Below are positions 33,330 to 41,861 of a stretch of DNA of 64,000 nucleotides, piece after piece. The position numbers were made by a program, and so were the translations under genes. This DNA is from Pseudoflavonifractor sp. An44. Its GTDB lineage: Bacteria > Bacillota > Clostridia > Oscillospirales > Oscillospiraceae. The notes beneath the pieces were generated by a model. The model saw only the letters and a list, made by a program, of their open reading frames with translations, was not told the DNA's origin and did not search any database. The stretch is taken from contig NZ_NFIH01000005.1 of NCBI RefSeq assembly GCF_002161675.1, forward strand, positions 1 to 64,000, in the 5' to 3' direction. Positions within the stretch are counted from its first letter, which is position 1; every line of letters begins with the position of its first letter.

Positions 33330-34085
33330 TCACAGTACGTCCTCGTCATACCACAGGTTGGTCATATACAGCCCGTCCGGCGGGGCGGTGGGCCCGGCCA
33401 AGGTGCGGTTGCGGGAGGAGAGGATGTCCGGGATATCCTCGGGGGCCAGCTTGCCCTCGGCGGCATAGATGCAGGTGCCCACCATGGCCCGGACCATGTT
33501 GTACAAAAAGCCGTCGGCGCACACCCGACAGTCGATGATCTGTCCCTTGCGCTCAATGTCGAAGTAGTGGACGGTGCGCACCGTGGTGCGGGTCTCGGTG
33601 CCCACCGAGCGCACGGCGGCAAAGTCGTGGGTGCCCACAAACTGGGCGGCAGCCGCCGCCATAATGGACTCGTCCAGATGGCGGGGGTAGAACCACACCC
33701 GGTTGACATAGAAGGGGTCCCGGATGCGGGAGTTGTAGATGCGGTAGGTGTATTCTTTTTTCAGACAGGAGCCGATGGCGTTGAAGTCATCGGGCACCAG
33801 GGTGGCCTTGGACACCACAATGTCGTCGGGCAGGCGGGTATTCACCGCCAAAGGCAGCCGCTCCAGGGGGATGCCGGAGGTGGTGCGGAAATTGGCCACG
33901 TAGGTGCGGGCGTGGACCCCGGCGTCGGTGCGGCCCGCCCCGGTGACTTTCACCGGGTGATTGACCACAAAGGACAGGGCCTTTTCCAGAGTCTCCGCCA
34001 CGGAGACGGCGTTTTTCTGCACCTGCCAGCCGTGGTAGGCGGTGCCGGTATAGCTCAGGCGCAGGGCAATGTTACGGGATTGCAT
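33330..34085 (-). CDS. truA: tRNA pseudouridine(38-40) synthase TruA
   Basis: Isomerises U38-U40 of many tRNAs to pseudouridine. The 251-aa protein carries the catalytic Asp in AGRTDAGVHA. YTGTAYHGWQVQ near the N-terminus, the FNAIGSCLKKEYTYRI segment and FLYNMVRAMVG near the C-terminus are family signatures. It lies after ecfA1-ecfA2-ecfT in the arrangement found in many Firmicutes. Confidence 0.96.
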   Translation of the reverse strand: MQSRNIALRLSYTGTAYHGWQVQKNAVSVAETLEKALSFVVNHPVKVTGAGRTDAGVHARTYVANFRTTSGIPLERLPLAVNTRLPDDIVVSKATLVPDDFNAIGSCLKKEYTYRIYNSRIRDPFYVNRVWFYPRHLDESIMAAAAAQFVGTHDFAAVRSVGTETRTTVRTVHYFDIERKGQIIDCRVCADGFLYNMVRAMVGTCIYAAEGKLAPEDIPDILSSRNRTLAGPTAPPDGLYMTNLWYDEDVL

Positions 34086-34116
34086 AGGAACACCTCATAG
34101 ATAAAATGGGGGGCGC

Positions 34117-34923
34117 TCATAGACCCACGTGGGCCAGCAGGCCCACCGCCACGGCCACCACCACCAGGCCCAGGAGAAACAGCCAATCGGCGGGGCGCAG
34201 GTGTAGCTCCCGCATCCGGGTACGGCCCGTCCCGCCGCAGTAGCAGCGGCACTCCATGGCGGTGGCCAGCTCGTCCGCCCGGCGAAAGGCGGAGATGAAC
34301 AGGGGCACCAGCAGGGGAATGAGGGCCTTGGCCTTGCGGATGAGGCCGCCGGAGTCGAAGTCGGCCCCTCGGGCCCGCTGGGCGGACATGATCTTGTCCG
34401 TCTCCTCAATGAGAGTGGGGATGAAGCGCAGGGCGATGGACATAATCATGGCCAGCTCGTGCACCGGCACCTTCACCTTCTTCAGGGGGGAGAGCAGGCT
34501 CTCCAGACCGTCGGTGAGGGCCAGGGGGGAGGTGGTGTAGGTGAGCAGGAAGGTGGCACAGATGAGCATGAGAATGCGTACCACCATGAAAAAGGCGTGT
34601 AAAATGCCCTCATAGGTGATGGTGAAAACCCAGAAGGACACCAGAGGGGTGCCGGGGGTATAGAACATGTTCAAGACAGCGGTGAAGATCAGCAGGAAAA
34701 TCACCGGCTTCATGCCCCCCAGCAGGGTTTTGGCCCGGATGTGGGCCACAGCGCAGCCCCACACCAGCAGGGCCAGCATGATGCCGTAGGTGACAAACCA
34801 GTTGGCCAAAAACAGGGCCACCACATACACCAGAAGCCCCGCCAGCTTGATGCGGGGGTCTACCCGGTGGAGAAAGGAGTTGCCGGGGAAAAATTGCCCC
34901 AGGGTAATGTCCTTGAGGTTCAT
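34117..34923 (-). CDS. ecfT: Energy-coupling factor transporter transmembrane protein EcfT
   Basis: Membrane scaffold (268 aa) of the ECF transporter that links the EcfA ATPases to interchangeable S components for vitamin and metal uptake. It begins DITLGQFFPGNSFLHRVDPR, a typical EcfT opening, has about six helices, and holds the paired Ala-Arg-Gly coupling helices (QRARGADFDSGG; the second near AMECRCY is diverged). Its ATG overlaps the ecfA2 end by four bases. No S component is adjacent, so this is a shared group II module. Confidence 0.95.
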   Translation of the reverse strand: MNLKDITLGQFFPGNSFLHRVDPRIKLAGLLVYVVALFLANWFVTYGIMLALLVWGCAVAHIRAKTLLGGMKPVIFLLIFTAVLNMFYTPGTPLVSFWVFTITYEGILHAFFMVVRILMLICATFLLTYTTSPLALTDGLESLLSPLKKVKVPVHELAMIMSIALRFIPTLIEETDKIMSAQRARGADFDSGGLIRKAKALIPLLVPLFISAFRRADELATAMECRCYCGGTGRTRMRELHLRPADWLFLLGLVVVAVAVGLLAHVGL

Positions 34924-35783
34924 GCCTGCGCCCCCTTTCGGGCCAGCAGGATGGCATCCCGGGCCTGTTCTACGGTGTACACCGAGGCGGGGACCTGGTA
35001 GCCCATGTCCCGCAGCCGGGCGAACACCCGGGTCATCTCGGGCACGCCCAGGCCCATCCGCTCCAGCTCGGCCCCGTGGGAGAACACCTCTTGGGGGGTA
35101 CCGGAGTAGGGAATGGTGCCGTCCCGGAACACCACCAGCCGCTGGGCCTCCCGGGCCACCTCGTTCATGGAGTGGGACACCAGAATGATGGCGGCCTTTT
35201 TCTCCCGGTGGTAGGCCCGGATGTTGCCCAGAATCTGAGCGGCTCCGGCGGGGTCCAGCCCGGCGGTGGGCTCGTCCAGAATGAGCACCTTGGGCTCCAT
35301 GGCGATGACCCCCGCAATGGCCACCCGGCGCTTTTGGCCGCCGGACAGGTCAAAGGGGGACTTTTCCAGGGTGTGGTCGGACAGGCCCACAAAGCGGGCG
35401 GCCTGCCGTACCCGGCGGTCCACCTCGGCCTGGTCCAGCCCCATGTTGGTGGGGCCGAAGGCAATGTCCCGGTACACCGTCTCCTCAAACAGCTGGTACT
35501 CCGGGTACTGGAACACCAGGCCCACCTGGAAGCGCACCTGACGGGTGCGCTCCTTGGAGCCCCAGATGTCCTCTCCCTCAAAGAGCACCTGCCCCGAGGT
35601 GGGGCGGAGAAGACCGTTGAGGTGCTGCATCAGGGTGGATTTGCCCGAGCCGGTGCGGCCAATGACCGCCAGATATTCCCCTGGGGCCACGGTCAGGTCC
35701 ACGTTTTGCAGGGCCACGTGCTCAAAGGGGGTGCCTTGACTATAGATATGGGTGAGTTGTCTGAGTTCAATGATAGGCGTCAT
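34920..35783 (-). CDS. ecfA2: Energy-coupling factor transporter ATPase EcfA2
   Basis: ABC ATPase of 287 aa paired with EcfA1. Walker A is GRTGSGKSTL, the Q-loop VFQYPEYQLFEETV, the signature LSGGQKRRVAIAG, Walker B VLILDEPTAGLDP and the switch His is in LVSHSMNEVA. The C-terminal extension, about residues 220-287, is typical of EcfA proteins. Order ecfA1-ecfA2-ecfT supports the A2 assignment. It is coupled to ecfT by a four-base overlap. Confidence 0.94.
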   Translation of the reverse strand: MTPIIELRQLTHIYSQGTPFEHVALQNVDLTVAPGEYLAVIGRTGSGKSTLMQHLNGLLRPTSGQVLFEGEDIWGSKERTRQVRFQVGLVFQYPEYQLFEETVYRDIAFGPTNMGLDQAEVDRRVRQAARFVGLSDHTLEKSPFDLSGGQKRRVAIAGVIAMEPKVLILDEPTAGLDPAGAAQILGNIRAYHREKKAAIILVSHSMNEVAREAQRLVVFRDGTIPYSGTPQEVFSHGAELERMGLGVPEMTRVFARLRDMGYQVPASVYTVEQARDAILLARKGAQA

Positions 35784-35798
35784 AGATACGGGCCTCTC

Positions 35799-36647
35799 TT
35801 ATCGGGGTAGAATGTGGGCCAGTGCCTGGGCGCAGTCCTCGCAGGTGAGGACGTCCAGGGGCACGTCCAGCCCGGCCTGGCGCAGCTCGTACAGCAGCGC
35901 CACCGAGTCCGGCACTTCCAGCCCCAGGCGGCGCAGCCCCACCACGTTTTGAAAGACCTGGGCGGGGGGGCCGTCCATGACCACGTGGCCGTTGTCCATG
36001 ACCACCAGCCGCTGGGCCCGGGCCGCCTCGTCCATGTGGTGGGTAATGAGCACCACCGTCATACCCAGCTCCCGCTGGAGACGGCATACCGTGTCCAGCA
36101 CTTCCCGGCGTCCCACCGGGTCCAGCATGGCGGTGGGCTCGTCCAGCACAATGCACCGGGGACGCATGGCCAGCACGCCAGCGATGGCCACCCGCTGCTT
36201 CTGGCCGCCGGAGAGCAGATGGGGAGCGTGGCGGGCATATTCCGTCATGCCCACGGCCTCCAGGGCCTCGTCCACCCGGCGGCGGATTTCCGCCGAGGGC
36301 ACCCCCAGGTTCTCCGGGGCGAAGGCCACGTCCTCCTCCACCACGCTGGCCACAATCTGGTTGTCCGGGTTTTGGAACACCATACCCACCGTGCGGCGGA
36401 TGTCCAGCAGCTTGTCCTCGTCGGTGGTGTCCATGCCGTCCACGTATACCTTGCCCGCAGTGGGCAGGAGGATGGCGTTGAGGTGCTTGGCGAAGGTGGA
36501 CTTGCCCGAGCCGTTGTGGCCCAGAATGGCCACGAAGGAGCCGGCCTCAATGTCCAGATTGACTTGGTCCAGCACCGTGGGGGCTACCCCTTCGGCGGTG
36601 GTGTAGCGAAAGGTCAGGTCTCTGGCCTGGATGATGGGATTAGCCAT
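35799..36647 (-). CDS. ecfA1: Energy-coupling factor transporter ATPase EcfA1
   Basis: First ATPase of the ECF module (282 aa). Walker A is GHNGSGKSTFAKH, the Q-loop VFQNPDNQIVASVV, the signature LSGGQKQRVAIAG, Walker B CIVLDEPTAMLDP and the switch His lies in LITHHMDEA. The start at 36647 is preferred since GGAG lies 10 bases upstream; an ATG three codons earlier is also possible. It overlaps the end of the methyltransferase gene, so the five genes from the methyltransferase to truA may be one transcript. Confidence 0.93.
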   Translation of the reverse strand: MANPIIQARDLTFRYTTAEGVAPTVLDQVNLDIEAGSFVAILGHNGSGKSTFAKHLNAILLPTAGKVYVDGMDTTDEDKLLDIRRTVGMVFQNPDNQIVASVVEEDVAFAPENLGVPSAEIRRRVDEALEAVGMTEYARHAPHLLSGGQKQRVAIAGVLAMRPRCIVLDEPTAMLDPVGRREVLDTVCRLQRELGMTVVLITHHMDEAARAQRLVVMDNGHVVMDGPPAQVFQNVVGLRRLGLEVPDSVALLYELRQAGLDVPLDVLTCEDCAQALAHILPR

Positions 36648-37533
36648 GGTAGACATGCTCCACGGAAGATGCCACCCAGCGCCCGGTGGCGCCGCAGGGG
36701 AGCGCCAGCCCGGTCTGGGTCACCGGCAGGCCCAGCTCGTCGGACACGGTGCGCCCGCCGAACTTGCCGCCGATGACGGTCTGCAAAATATAGGTCAGCA
36801 CCGACGGGGCCAGGCCCGTGGTGTAGGAATTGAGAATTACAAAGAGGGGGTCATCGCTGAGGACGTTGGACACCAGCTCCACAAAGGGGTACAGGTTCTC
36901 CTCCAGCTTCCACACCTCACCGGAGGGGCCCCGGCCATAGGAGGGGGGGTCCATGATGATGGCATCGTAGCGGCGGCCCCGGCGGATCTCCCGCTCCACG
37001 AACTTGGCGCAGTCGTCAATGATCCAGCGGATGGGCTTGTCCTCCAGACCCGAGGACTTGGCGTTTTCCCGGGCCCACTGCACCATGCCACGGGCGGCGT
37101 CCACGTGGCACACGCTGGCCCCGGCCGCGGCGCAGGCCACCGTGGCCCCGCCGGTGTAGGCAAACAGGTTCAGCACCGAAATGGGGCGGCCCGCCCGGCG
37201 GATGAGGTCCTGGGCAAAGTCCCAGTTGGCCGCCTGCTCGGGGAACACGCCGGTATGTTTAAAGTTCATCAGGCCCACGTTCAGGGTCAGTTCTTTATAG
37301 TGAATCTGCCACCGCTCGGGCACCTGCTTGGAGGCCCACTGGCCGCCTCCGGTGTGGGAGCGGGAATAGCGGGCGTGGGCCGTCTTCCAGCCCTTGTTCT
37401 GGCGGGGGGTATTCCAAATGGCCTGGGGGTCCGGGCGCACCAGCAGGTGAGAGCCCCAACGCTCCAGTTTTTCTCCACGGCCGCAGTCCAGCAGCTCATA
37501 ATCTTTCCAATTTTTGGCCAACCACATGAGCAC
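36640..37533 (-). CDS. Class I SAM-dependent methyltransferase, RlmI/RlmK-like rRNA type
   Basis: A 297-aa methyltransferase. The SAM-binding Gly-rich motif is VLNLFAYTGGATVACAAAGA (20 residues), followed by the acidic CHVDAARGMVQWARENA. The catalytic-type motif is IIMDPPSYGRGPSGEVW. This arrangement fits the RlmI/RlmK_L rRNA m5C/m7G family catalytic domain without an N-terminal PUA domain. The substrate is inferred only. It uses the SAM that metK supplies and sits directly before ecfA1. Confidence 0.85.
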   Translation of the reverse strand: MLMWLAKNWKDYELLDCGRGEKLERWGSHLLVRPDPQAIWNTPRQNKGWKTAHARYSRSHTGGGQWASKQVPERWQIHYKELTLNVGLMNFKHTGVFPEQAANWDFAQDLIRRAGRPISVLNLFAYTGGATVACAAAGASVCHVDAARGMVQWARENAKSSGLEDKPIRWIIDDCAKFVEREIRRGRRYDAIIMDPPSYGRGPSGEVWKLEENLYPFVELVSNVLSDDPLFVILNSYTTGLAPSVLTYILQTVIGGKFGGRTVSDELGLPVTQTGLALPCGATGRWVASSVEHVYHG

Positions 37534-37601
37534 ATTCTCCTCATTATATAATCAACGTATTATACTACACAGGTGGGAATTAGTCAAACCCGTGGGGGAC
37601 G

Positions 37602-37640
37602 AAAAAACACCCCACGGAAGGGGGAACATTCCGTGGGGTG
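37602..37640 (-). terminator. Intrinsic terminator after purF
   Basis: On the minus strand CACCCCACGGAA (37640-37629) pairs with TTCCGTGGGGTG (37619-37608), followed by six Ts. Confidence 0.9.
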
Positions 37641-37646
37641 AGGGGA

Positions 37647-39011
37647 TTAGACTTCGATGGGGTACTTGCCGGTGAAGCACCCGTCGCAGAACCCGCAGTC
37701 GGCCTGGGGGGCGATCTGGTGCAGGGCCTCCAGAGACAAGAAGTGGAGGGAATCGGCCCCAATCATCTCCCGCATCTCCTCCTGGGTGTAGTTGCAGGCG
37801 ATGAGGGCGTCCCGGTCGGGGATGTCGGTGCCGAAGTAGCAGGGGGCAATAAAGGGCGGGGCAGAGGAGTACATGTGTACCTCCGTGGCCCCCGCCTCCC
37901 GGAGCAGGGAGACAATCTGCTTGGAGGTGGTGCCCCGGACGATGGAGTCGTCCACCATTACCACCCGCTTGCCCGCCACACAGCTGGCCAGAGCCCCCAG
38001 CTTGATGCGCACCGCCTGTTCCCGGCTCTCCTGGCCGGGGGTAATGAAGGTGCGGCCAATGTAGCGGTTTTTCACCAGGCCCACCCCGTAGGGAATGCCG
38101 GACTCCTCAGCAAAGCCCATGGCGGCATCCAGCCCGGAGTCGGGCACGCCGATGACCACGTCCGCCTCCACAGGGAATTCCCGGGCCAGCAGCCGCCCGG
38201 CGTTGCGCCGGGCCAGGTGCACCGACTGGCCGCACAGCACCGAGTCGGGGCGGGCGAAGTAGATATACTCAAAGATGCACATATGGCTGGAGGAACCCTG
38301 ACAGTTCTCCCGGATGGAGCGCACCTGGGTGCCCTCCACCACCACGATCTCGCCGGGGTCCAGCTCCCGCTCGAACTCTGCCCCCACGGCGTGGAGGGCG
38401 CAGCTCTCCGAGGCGAAGATCACCGCATCGCCCCGGCGGCCCATGCACAGGGGGCGGAAGCCCCAGGGGTCCCGGACGGCGATGAGCTTCTGGGGGGACA
38501 TGACCAGCAGAGAGAAGGCGCCCCGCAAGCCCTTGACCGCCCGGCACACCGCCTCTTCGGCGGAGGCGCAGCGCAGCCGCTCCTGGGCGATGGCGTAGGC
38601 GATGAGCTCGGAGTCGGTGGTGGTCTGGAAGATGGCGCCCCGGTACTCAAAGAAGGTGCGCAGTTCCGCCGTGTTCACCAGGTTGCCGTTGTGAGCCACC
38701 GCCAGGGTGCCCTTGACGTACTTGAGGGTCAGGGGCTGGGCGTTTTCCCGCTGCCCGCCGCCGGTGGTGGCGTAGCGCACATGGCCCACGGCCATGGTGC
38801 CATTGAGACGGTCCAGCACGTCGGGGTGGAACACGTCTCCCACCAGGCCCACATCCTTGTGGAAGGAGAGCACACGCTGGTTGATGGTGGCGATGCCACA
38901 GGCCTCCTGCCCCCGGTGCTGGAGGGCGTACAGGCCGTAATAGGTGGTGCGGGCACAGTCCCCGTGGGGGTCGCTGATGCCGAACAATCCGCATTCCTCG
39001 TGAATGGACAT
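37647..39011 (-). CDS. purF: Amidophosphoribosyltransferase
   Basis: First enzyme of purine synthesis, moving glutamine amide nitrogen onto PRPP to form phosphoribosylamine. The protein (454 aa) begins MSIHEECGLFGI, a six-residue propeptide before the N-terminal nucleophile Cys7. GLYALQHRGQEACGI is the glutaminase core. The phosphoribosyltransferase part has VVMVDDSIVRGTTS, and CYFGTDIPD and the final CFTGKYPIEV are typical, with Cys residues for an FeS cluster. The start at 39011 is seven bases after AGGAGG; a strong promoter lies inside the longer frame, which rules that frame out. Confidence 0.95.
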   Translation of the reverse strand: MSIHEECGLFGISDPHGDCARTTYYGLYALQHRGQEACGIATINQRVLSFHKDVGLVGDVFHPDVLDRLNGTMAVGHVRYATTGGGQRENAQPLTLKYVKGTLAVAHNGNLVNTAELRTFFEYRGAIFQTTTDSELIAYAIAQERLRCASAEEAVCRAVKGLRGAFSLLVMSPQKLIAVRDPWGFRPLCMGRRGDAVIFASESCALHAVGAEFERELDPGEIVVVEGTQVRSIRENCQGSSSHMCIFEYIYFARPDSVLCGQSVHLARRNAGRLLAREFPVEADVVIGVPDSGLDAAMGFAEESGIPYGVGLVKNRYIGRTFITPGQESREQAVRIKLGALASCVAGKRVVMVDDSIVRGTTSKQIVSLLREAGATEVHMYSSAPPFIAPCYFGTDIPDRDALIACNYTQEEMREMIGADSLHFLSLEALHQIAPQADCGFCDGCFTGKYPIEV

Positions 39012-39028
39012 AGTCATTCCTCCTGGGA

Positions 39029-39119
39029 AAAAATCAAATGGGCGCTGCGACCACAATGGCCACAGCGCCCTTGCTGTCGTCATACGCCCATTATAGCGGA
39101 GTAGACGGGAGCTTGTCAA
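39029..39119 (-). promoter_or_regulatory. purF promoter with a terminator-like leader hairpin
   Basis: Minus-strand TTGACA (39119-39114) and TATAAT (39095-39090) are consensus, 18 bp apart. Only about 70 nt of leader follow. Within it GGGCGCTG (39070-39063) pairs with CAGCGCCC (39047-39040), and a T-rich stretch (39034-39029) ends just before the ribosome-binding site. This looks like an attenuator, but no purine riboswitch aptamer fits in the space. Confidence 0.7.
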
Positions 39120-39144
39120 TCTGCGAATTGCCGAAAAATGGCTC

Positions 39145-41841
39145 TTAGCGCAAGGTGGCGCCCAGCTCAGAGGCCAGGGCGGCCAGAATGTGCTGCACCT
39201 CGGTCTCCGCCTCCTCGCCGGTGAGGGAGCGGTCGTCGGCCCGGAGGGTGAGGTTGAAGGCCACGGACTTCTTGCCGTCCTCCACGCCCTTGCCCCGGTA
39301 GATGTCGAAGAGGGTCACGTGTTTCAGCAGGCCGTGGGCGGCGTTCTGGATGCAGGCCTCCAGGGCGCCCACGGTGACGGCCTCGTCGCACACCACAGCG
39401 ATGTCACGGGTGACGGCGGGGAACTTGGGCAGGGGGGTGTACACGGGGTCAGCGCCCTTGGCCTGGGCCAACTCGTCCAGGGCCAGCTGCGCGCAGTACA
39501 GCTCGCCGTCCACGCCGTAGTTCTGAGCCACCAGGGGGTGAATCTGGCCGAAGAAGCCCACACAGTCAGAGCCCACCCACACCTCGGCATAGCGGCCGGG
39601 GTGGTAGGACACCAGCTCGGTGAGGCCGGAGCCGGTGCGGAAGGTGACGTCGCTGGCCCGCAGGTCCTTCAAAATGGCCTCAATGCACCCCTTCATGGTG
39701 TAGAAGTCCATGTCGGAGCCATAGGCGCCCAGGGTGAGGGTCTTGGACTCCACCGCCAGGCCATCCTCGCCGCCGGGGGCGTAGGTGCGGCCCACCTCGT
39801 ACAGGCGTACGTTCTGGTTGCGGTAGTTGTAGTTGCGGGTGAGAATCTCCAGCATGGAGGGGAGGGTGGTGGTGCGCATGATGGAGGTGTCCTCGCCCAG
39901 GGGGTTTAAGATCTTCAGAGAGTTACGGCCCAGGTAGTCCGCGGGCCAGTTGATTTTGTCGTAGCAGGTGGGGGAGATGAAGGAGTAGGTGATGATCTCA
40001 TCATAGCCCATGGTGCGGCACATGCTGCCCAGCTGACGCTCCAGCAGCTCCTCATCGGAGTAGCCGCCCAGGGTGGTCTGGCCCCGCATGAGGGTGCAGG
40101 GGATGTTGTTGTAGCCGTAGAACCGGGCCACTTCCTCGGCAAGGTCTGCCATGCCGATGACATCGCCACGCCAGGAGGGAACGGTGACCTGGTTGCCTTC
40201 CACCTGGAAGTCCAGGCTGCGCAGGATGCGCACCATCTCCTCTTCGGCCACATCGGTGCCCAGCAGGGCATTGATGCGGTCGGGCTCCAGGGTGAGCACC
40301 CGGGGCTGGGGCACGTAGTTGAGGATGTCGATGATGCCATCCACCACGTCACCGGCGCCCAGCAGTTCCACCAGCTCACAGGCCCGCTGCACGGCGGGGA
40401 GGGTGTTCATGGGGTCCAGGCCCTTCTCAAACTTGGCGCTGGCCTCGGTGCGCATACCCAGGGCCAGAGCGCCCTTGCGGATGGTGGCGCCGTCAAAGCA
40501 GGCGGACTCGAACACCACGTCCACGGTGTCGTCCACGATCTCGCTGTTCTCGCCGCCCATGATGCCAGCCAGGCCCACGGCCCGGGTCTCGTCGGCGATG
40601 ACCAGGTGGTTGGCATTGAGGGTGTGGCTCTTGCCGTCCAGGGTGGTCAGCTCCTCGCCCTCCTGGGCACGGCGGACGATGATCTTGCCGCCGTGGACAT
40701 AGCGGTAGTCAAAGGCGTGCATGGGCTGGCCATACTCCAGCATCACGTAGTTGGTGATGTCCACGATGTTGTTGATGGGACGCACGCCCATGGAGCGCAG
40801 CCGCTCCCGCATCCACTTGGGGGAGGGGCCAATCTTCACGTTGCGCACCATCCGGGCGGTGTACCGGGGCACCAGATCGGCGGCGGGGGTCTCCACATCC
40901 AGCAGCTCCATGAGGTTGCCCTGGGCTCCGCCCTTCACCACGGGCTCGTGGAGGGTGAGGAGGGCGCCAAAGGTGGCGGACACCTCCCGGGCCAGGCCGA
41001 TGACGGACAGGCAGTCGGGGCGGTTGGGGGTGATTTCAAACTCCACCACGTGGTCGTCGGCGTTGATGATGGGCTTGATGTCGTCGCCGGGCTGGCAGTC
41101 CTCCCGGAGCACGAAGATGCCGTCGGGGATGCAGTGGGGGAACTCTGCCTGCTGGGCGTGGAGGTCCGCCAGGGTGCAGATGGCGTCGGTCTTGGTGTTG
41201 TAGGCCACCAGATCCCCCTCGTGGAGGTTGGGGCAGCCGGTGTCGGGGGCGGCGGTGCCGTCACCGGTATCCAGGCAGGTGTGGAAGGTGCCGTCGGGCT
41301 GGGAGGTGCACTCCAGGACCTTGGCGGCCACCACGGGGCCGTAGATCTTGTCGCCGGGCTTGATATCGGCGGAGATGGAGGGCTTGGCGGGGTCCAGGGG
41401 CTTGTAGTCCCCCAGAATGGCGGCGGGGGTGATGGCGGCGTAGGGGAAGTCCCGCTCGTCCAGGCCCAGCTCCAGCAGGCCGCACATCATGCCGTTGGAC
41501 AACACGCCACGCAGCTTGCCCTTCTCAATCTTCTTGCCACCGGGCAGGGTGGACTTGTGCAGGGCCACAGGCACCAGGTCGCCGGGATGGACGTTCCAGG
41601 CGCCGGTGACGATCTGCACCGGCTCGGCCTGGCCGGCGTCGATCTGGCAGACCCACATGTGGTCGGAGTCGGGGTGGCGCTCCATGGACAGGATGCGGCC
41701 CACCACCACGTTGGAGATCTCGGCGCCCAGGTCGTGGGTCAGCTCCACCTTGGACCCGGACAGGGTCATGGCCTCGGCAAAATCATGGTCATTGGCGTCT
41801 ACGGTGACAAATTCACGCAGCCAGTTTCTGCTTAAATTCAT
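39145..41841 (-). CDS. pheT: Phenylalanyl-tRNA synthetase beta subunit
   Basis: Beta chain of the alpha2-beta2 enzyme that charges tRNA-Phe and edits misloaded Tyr. It begins MNLSRNWLREFV, followed by the EMAP-type tRNA-binding domain (about 40-245), the B3/B4 editing region, the B5 domain and the catalytic-like core, and ends with the ferredoxin-fold anticodon domain (about 800-898). At 898 aa it is roughly 100 longer than usual; the extra sequence lies at about residues 135-235, inside the tRNA-binding domain before IPDGIFVLREDC. GAGGGGAACATTACC precedes the ATG. It is cotranscribed with pheS. Confidence 0.95.
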   Translation of the reverse strand: MNLSRNWLREFVTVDANDHDFAEAMTLSGSKVELTHDLGAEISNVVVGRILSMERHPDSDHMWVCQIDAGQAEPVQIVTGAWNVHPGDLVPVALHKSTLPGGKKIEKGKLRGVLSNGMMCGLLELGLDERDFPYAAITPAAILGDYKPLDPAKPSISADIKPGDKIYGPVVAAKVLECTSQPDGTFHTCLDTGDGTAAPDTGCPNLHEGDLVAYNTKTDAICTLADLHAQQAEFPHCIPDGIFVLREDCQPGDDIKPIINADDHVVEFEITPNRPDCLSVIGLAREVSATFGALLTLHEPVVKGGAQGNLMELLDVETPAADLVPRYTARMVRNVKIGPSPKWMRERLRSMGVRPINNIVDITNYVMLEYGQPMHAFDYRYVHGGKIIVRRAQEGEELTTLDGKSHTLNANHLVIADETRAVGLAGIMGGENSEIVDDTVDVVFESACFDGATIRKGALALGMRTEASAKFEKGLDPMNTLPAVQRACELVELLGAGDVVDGIIDILNYVPQPRVLTLEPDRINALLGTDVAEEEMVRILRSLDFQVEGNQVTVPSWRGDVIGMADLAEEVARFYGYNNIPCTLMRGQTTLGGYSDEELLERQLGSMCRTMGYDEIITYSFISPTCYDKINWPADYLGRNSLKILNPLGEDTSIMRTTTLPSMLEILTRNYNYRNQNVRLYEVGRTYAPGGEDGLAVESKTLTLGAYGSDMDFYTMKGCIEAILKDLRASDVTFRTGSGLTELVSYHPGRYAEVWVGSDCVGFFGQIHPLVAQNYGVDGELYCAQLALDELAQAKGADPVYTPLPKFPAVTRDIAVVCDEAVTVGALEACIQNAAHGLLKHVTLFDIYRGKGVEDGKKSVAFNLTLRADDRSLTGEEAETEVQHILAALASELGATLR

Positions 41842-41861
41842 GGTAATGTTCCCCTCTTTCC

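Noticed and set aside
39029-39119. Purine riboswitch upstream of purF
   Set aside because: The leader after the promoter is about 70 nt and is filled by a simple stem; the conserved purine aptamer loops are not present.
39011-39119. Upstream start for PurF at 39119
   Set aside because: The first codons would lie on the -35 element of a near-consensus promoter, and the conserved Cys propeptide requires the start at 39011.
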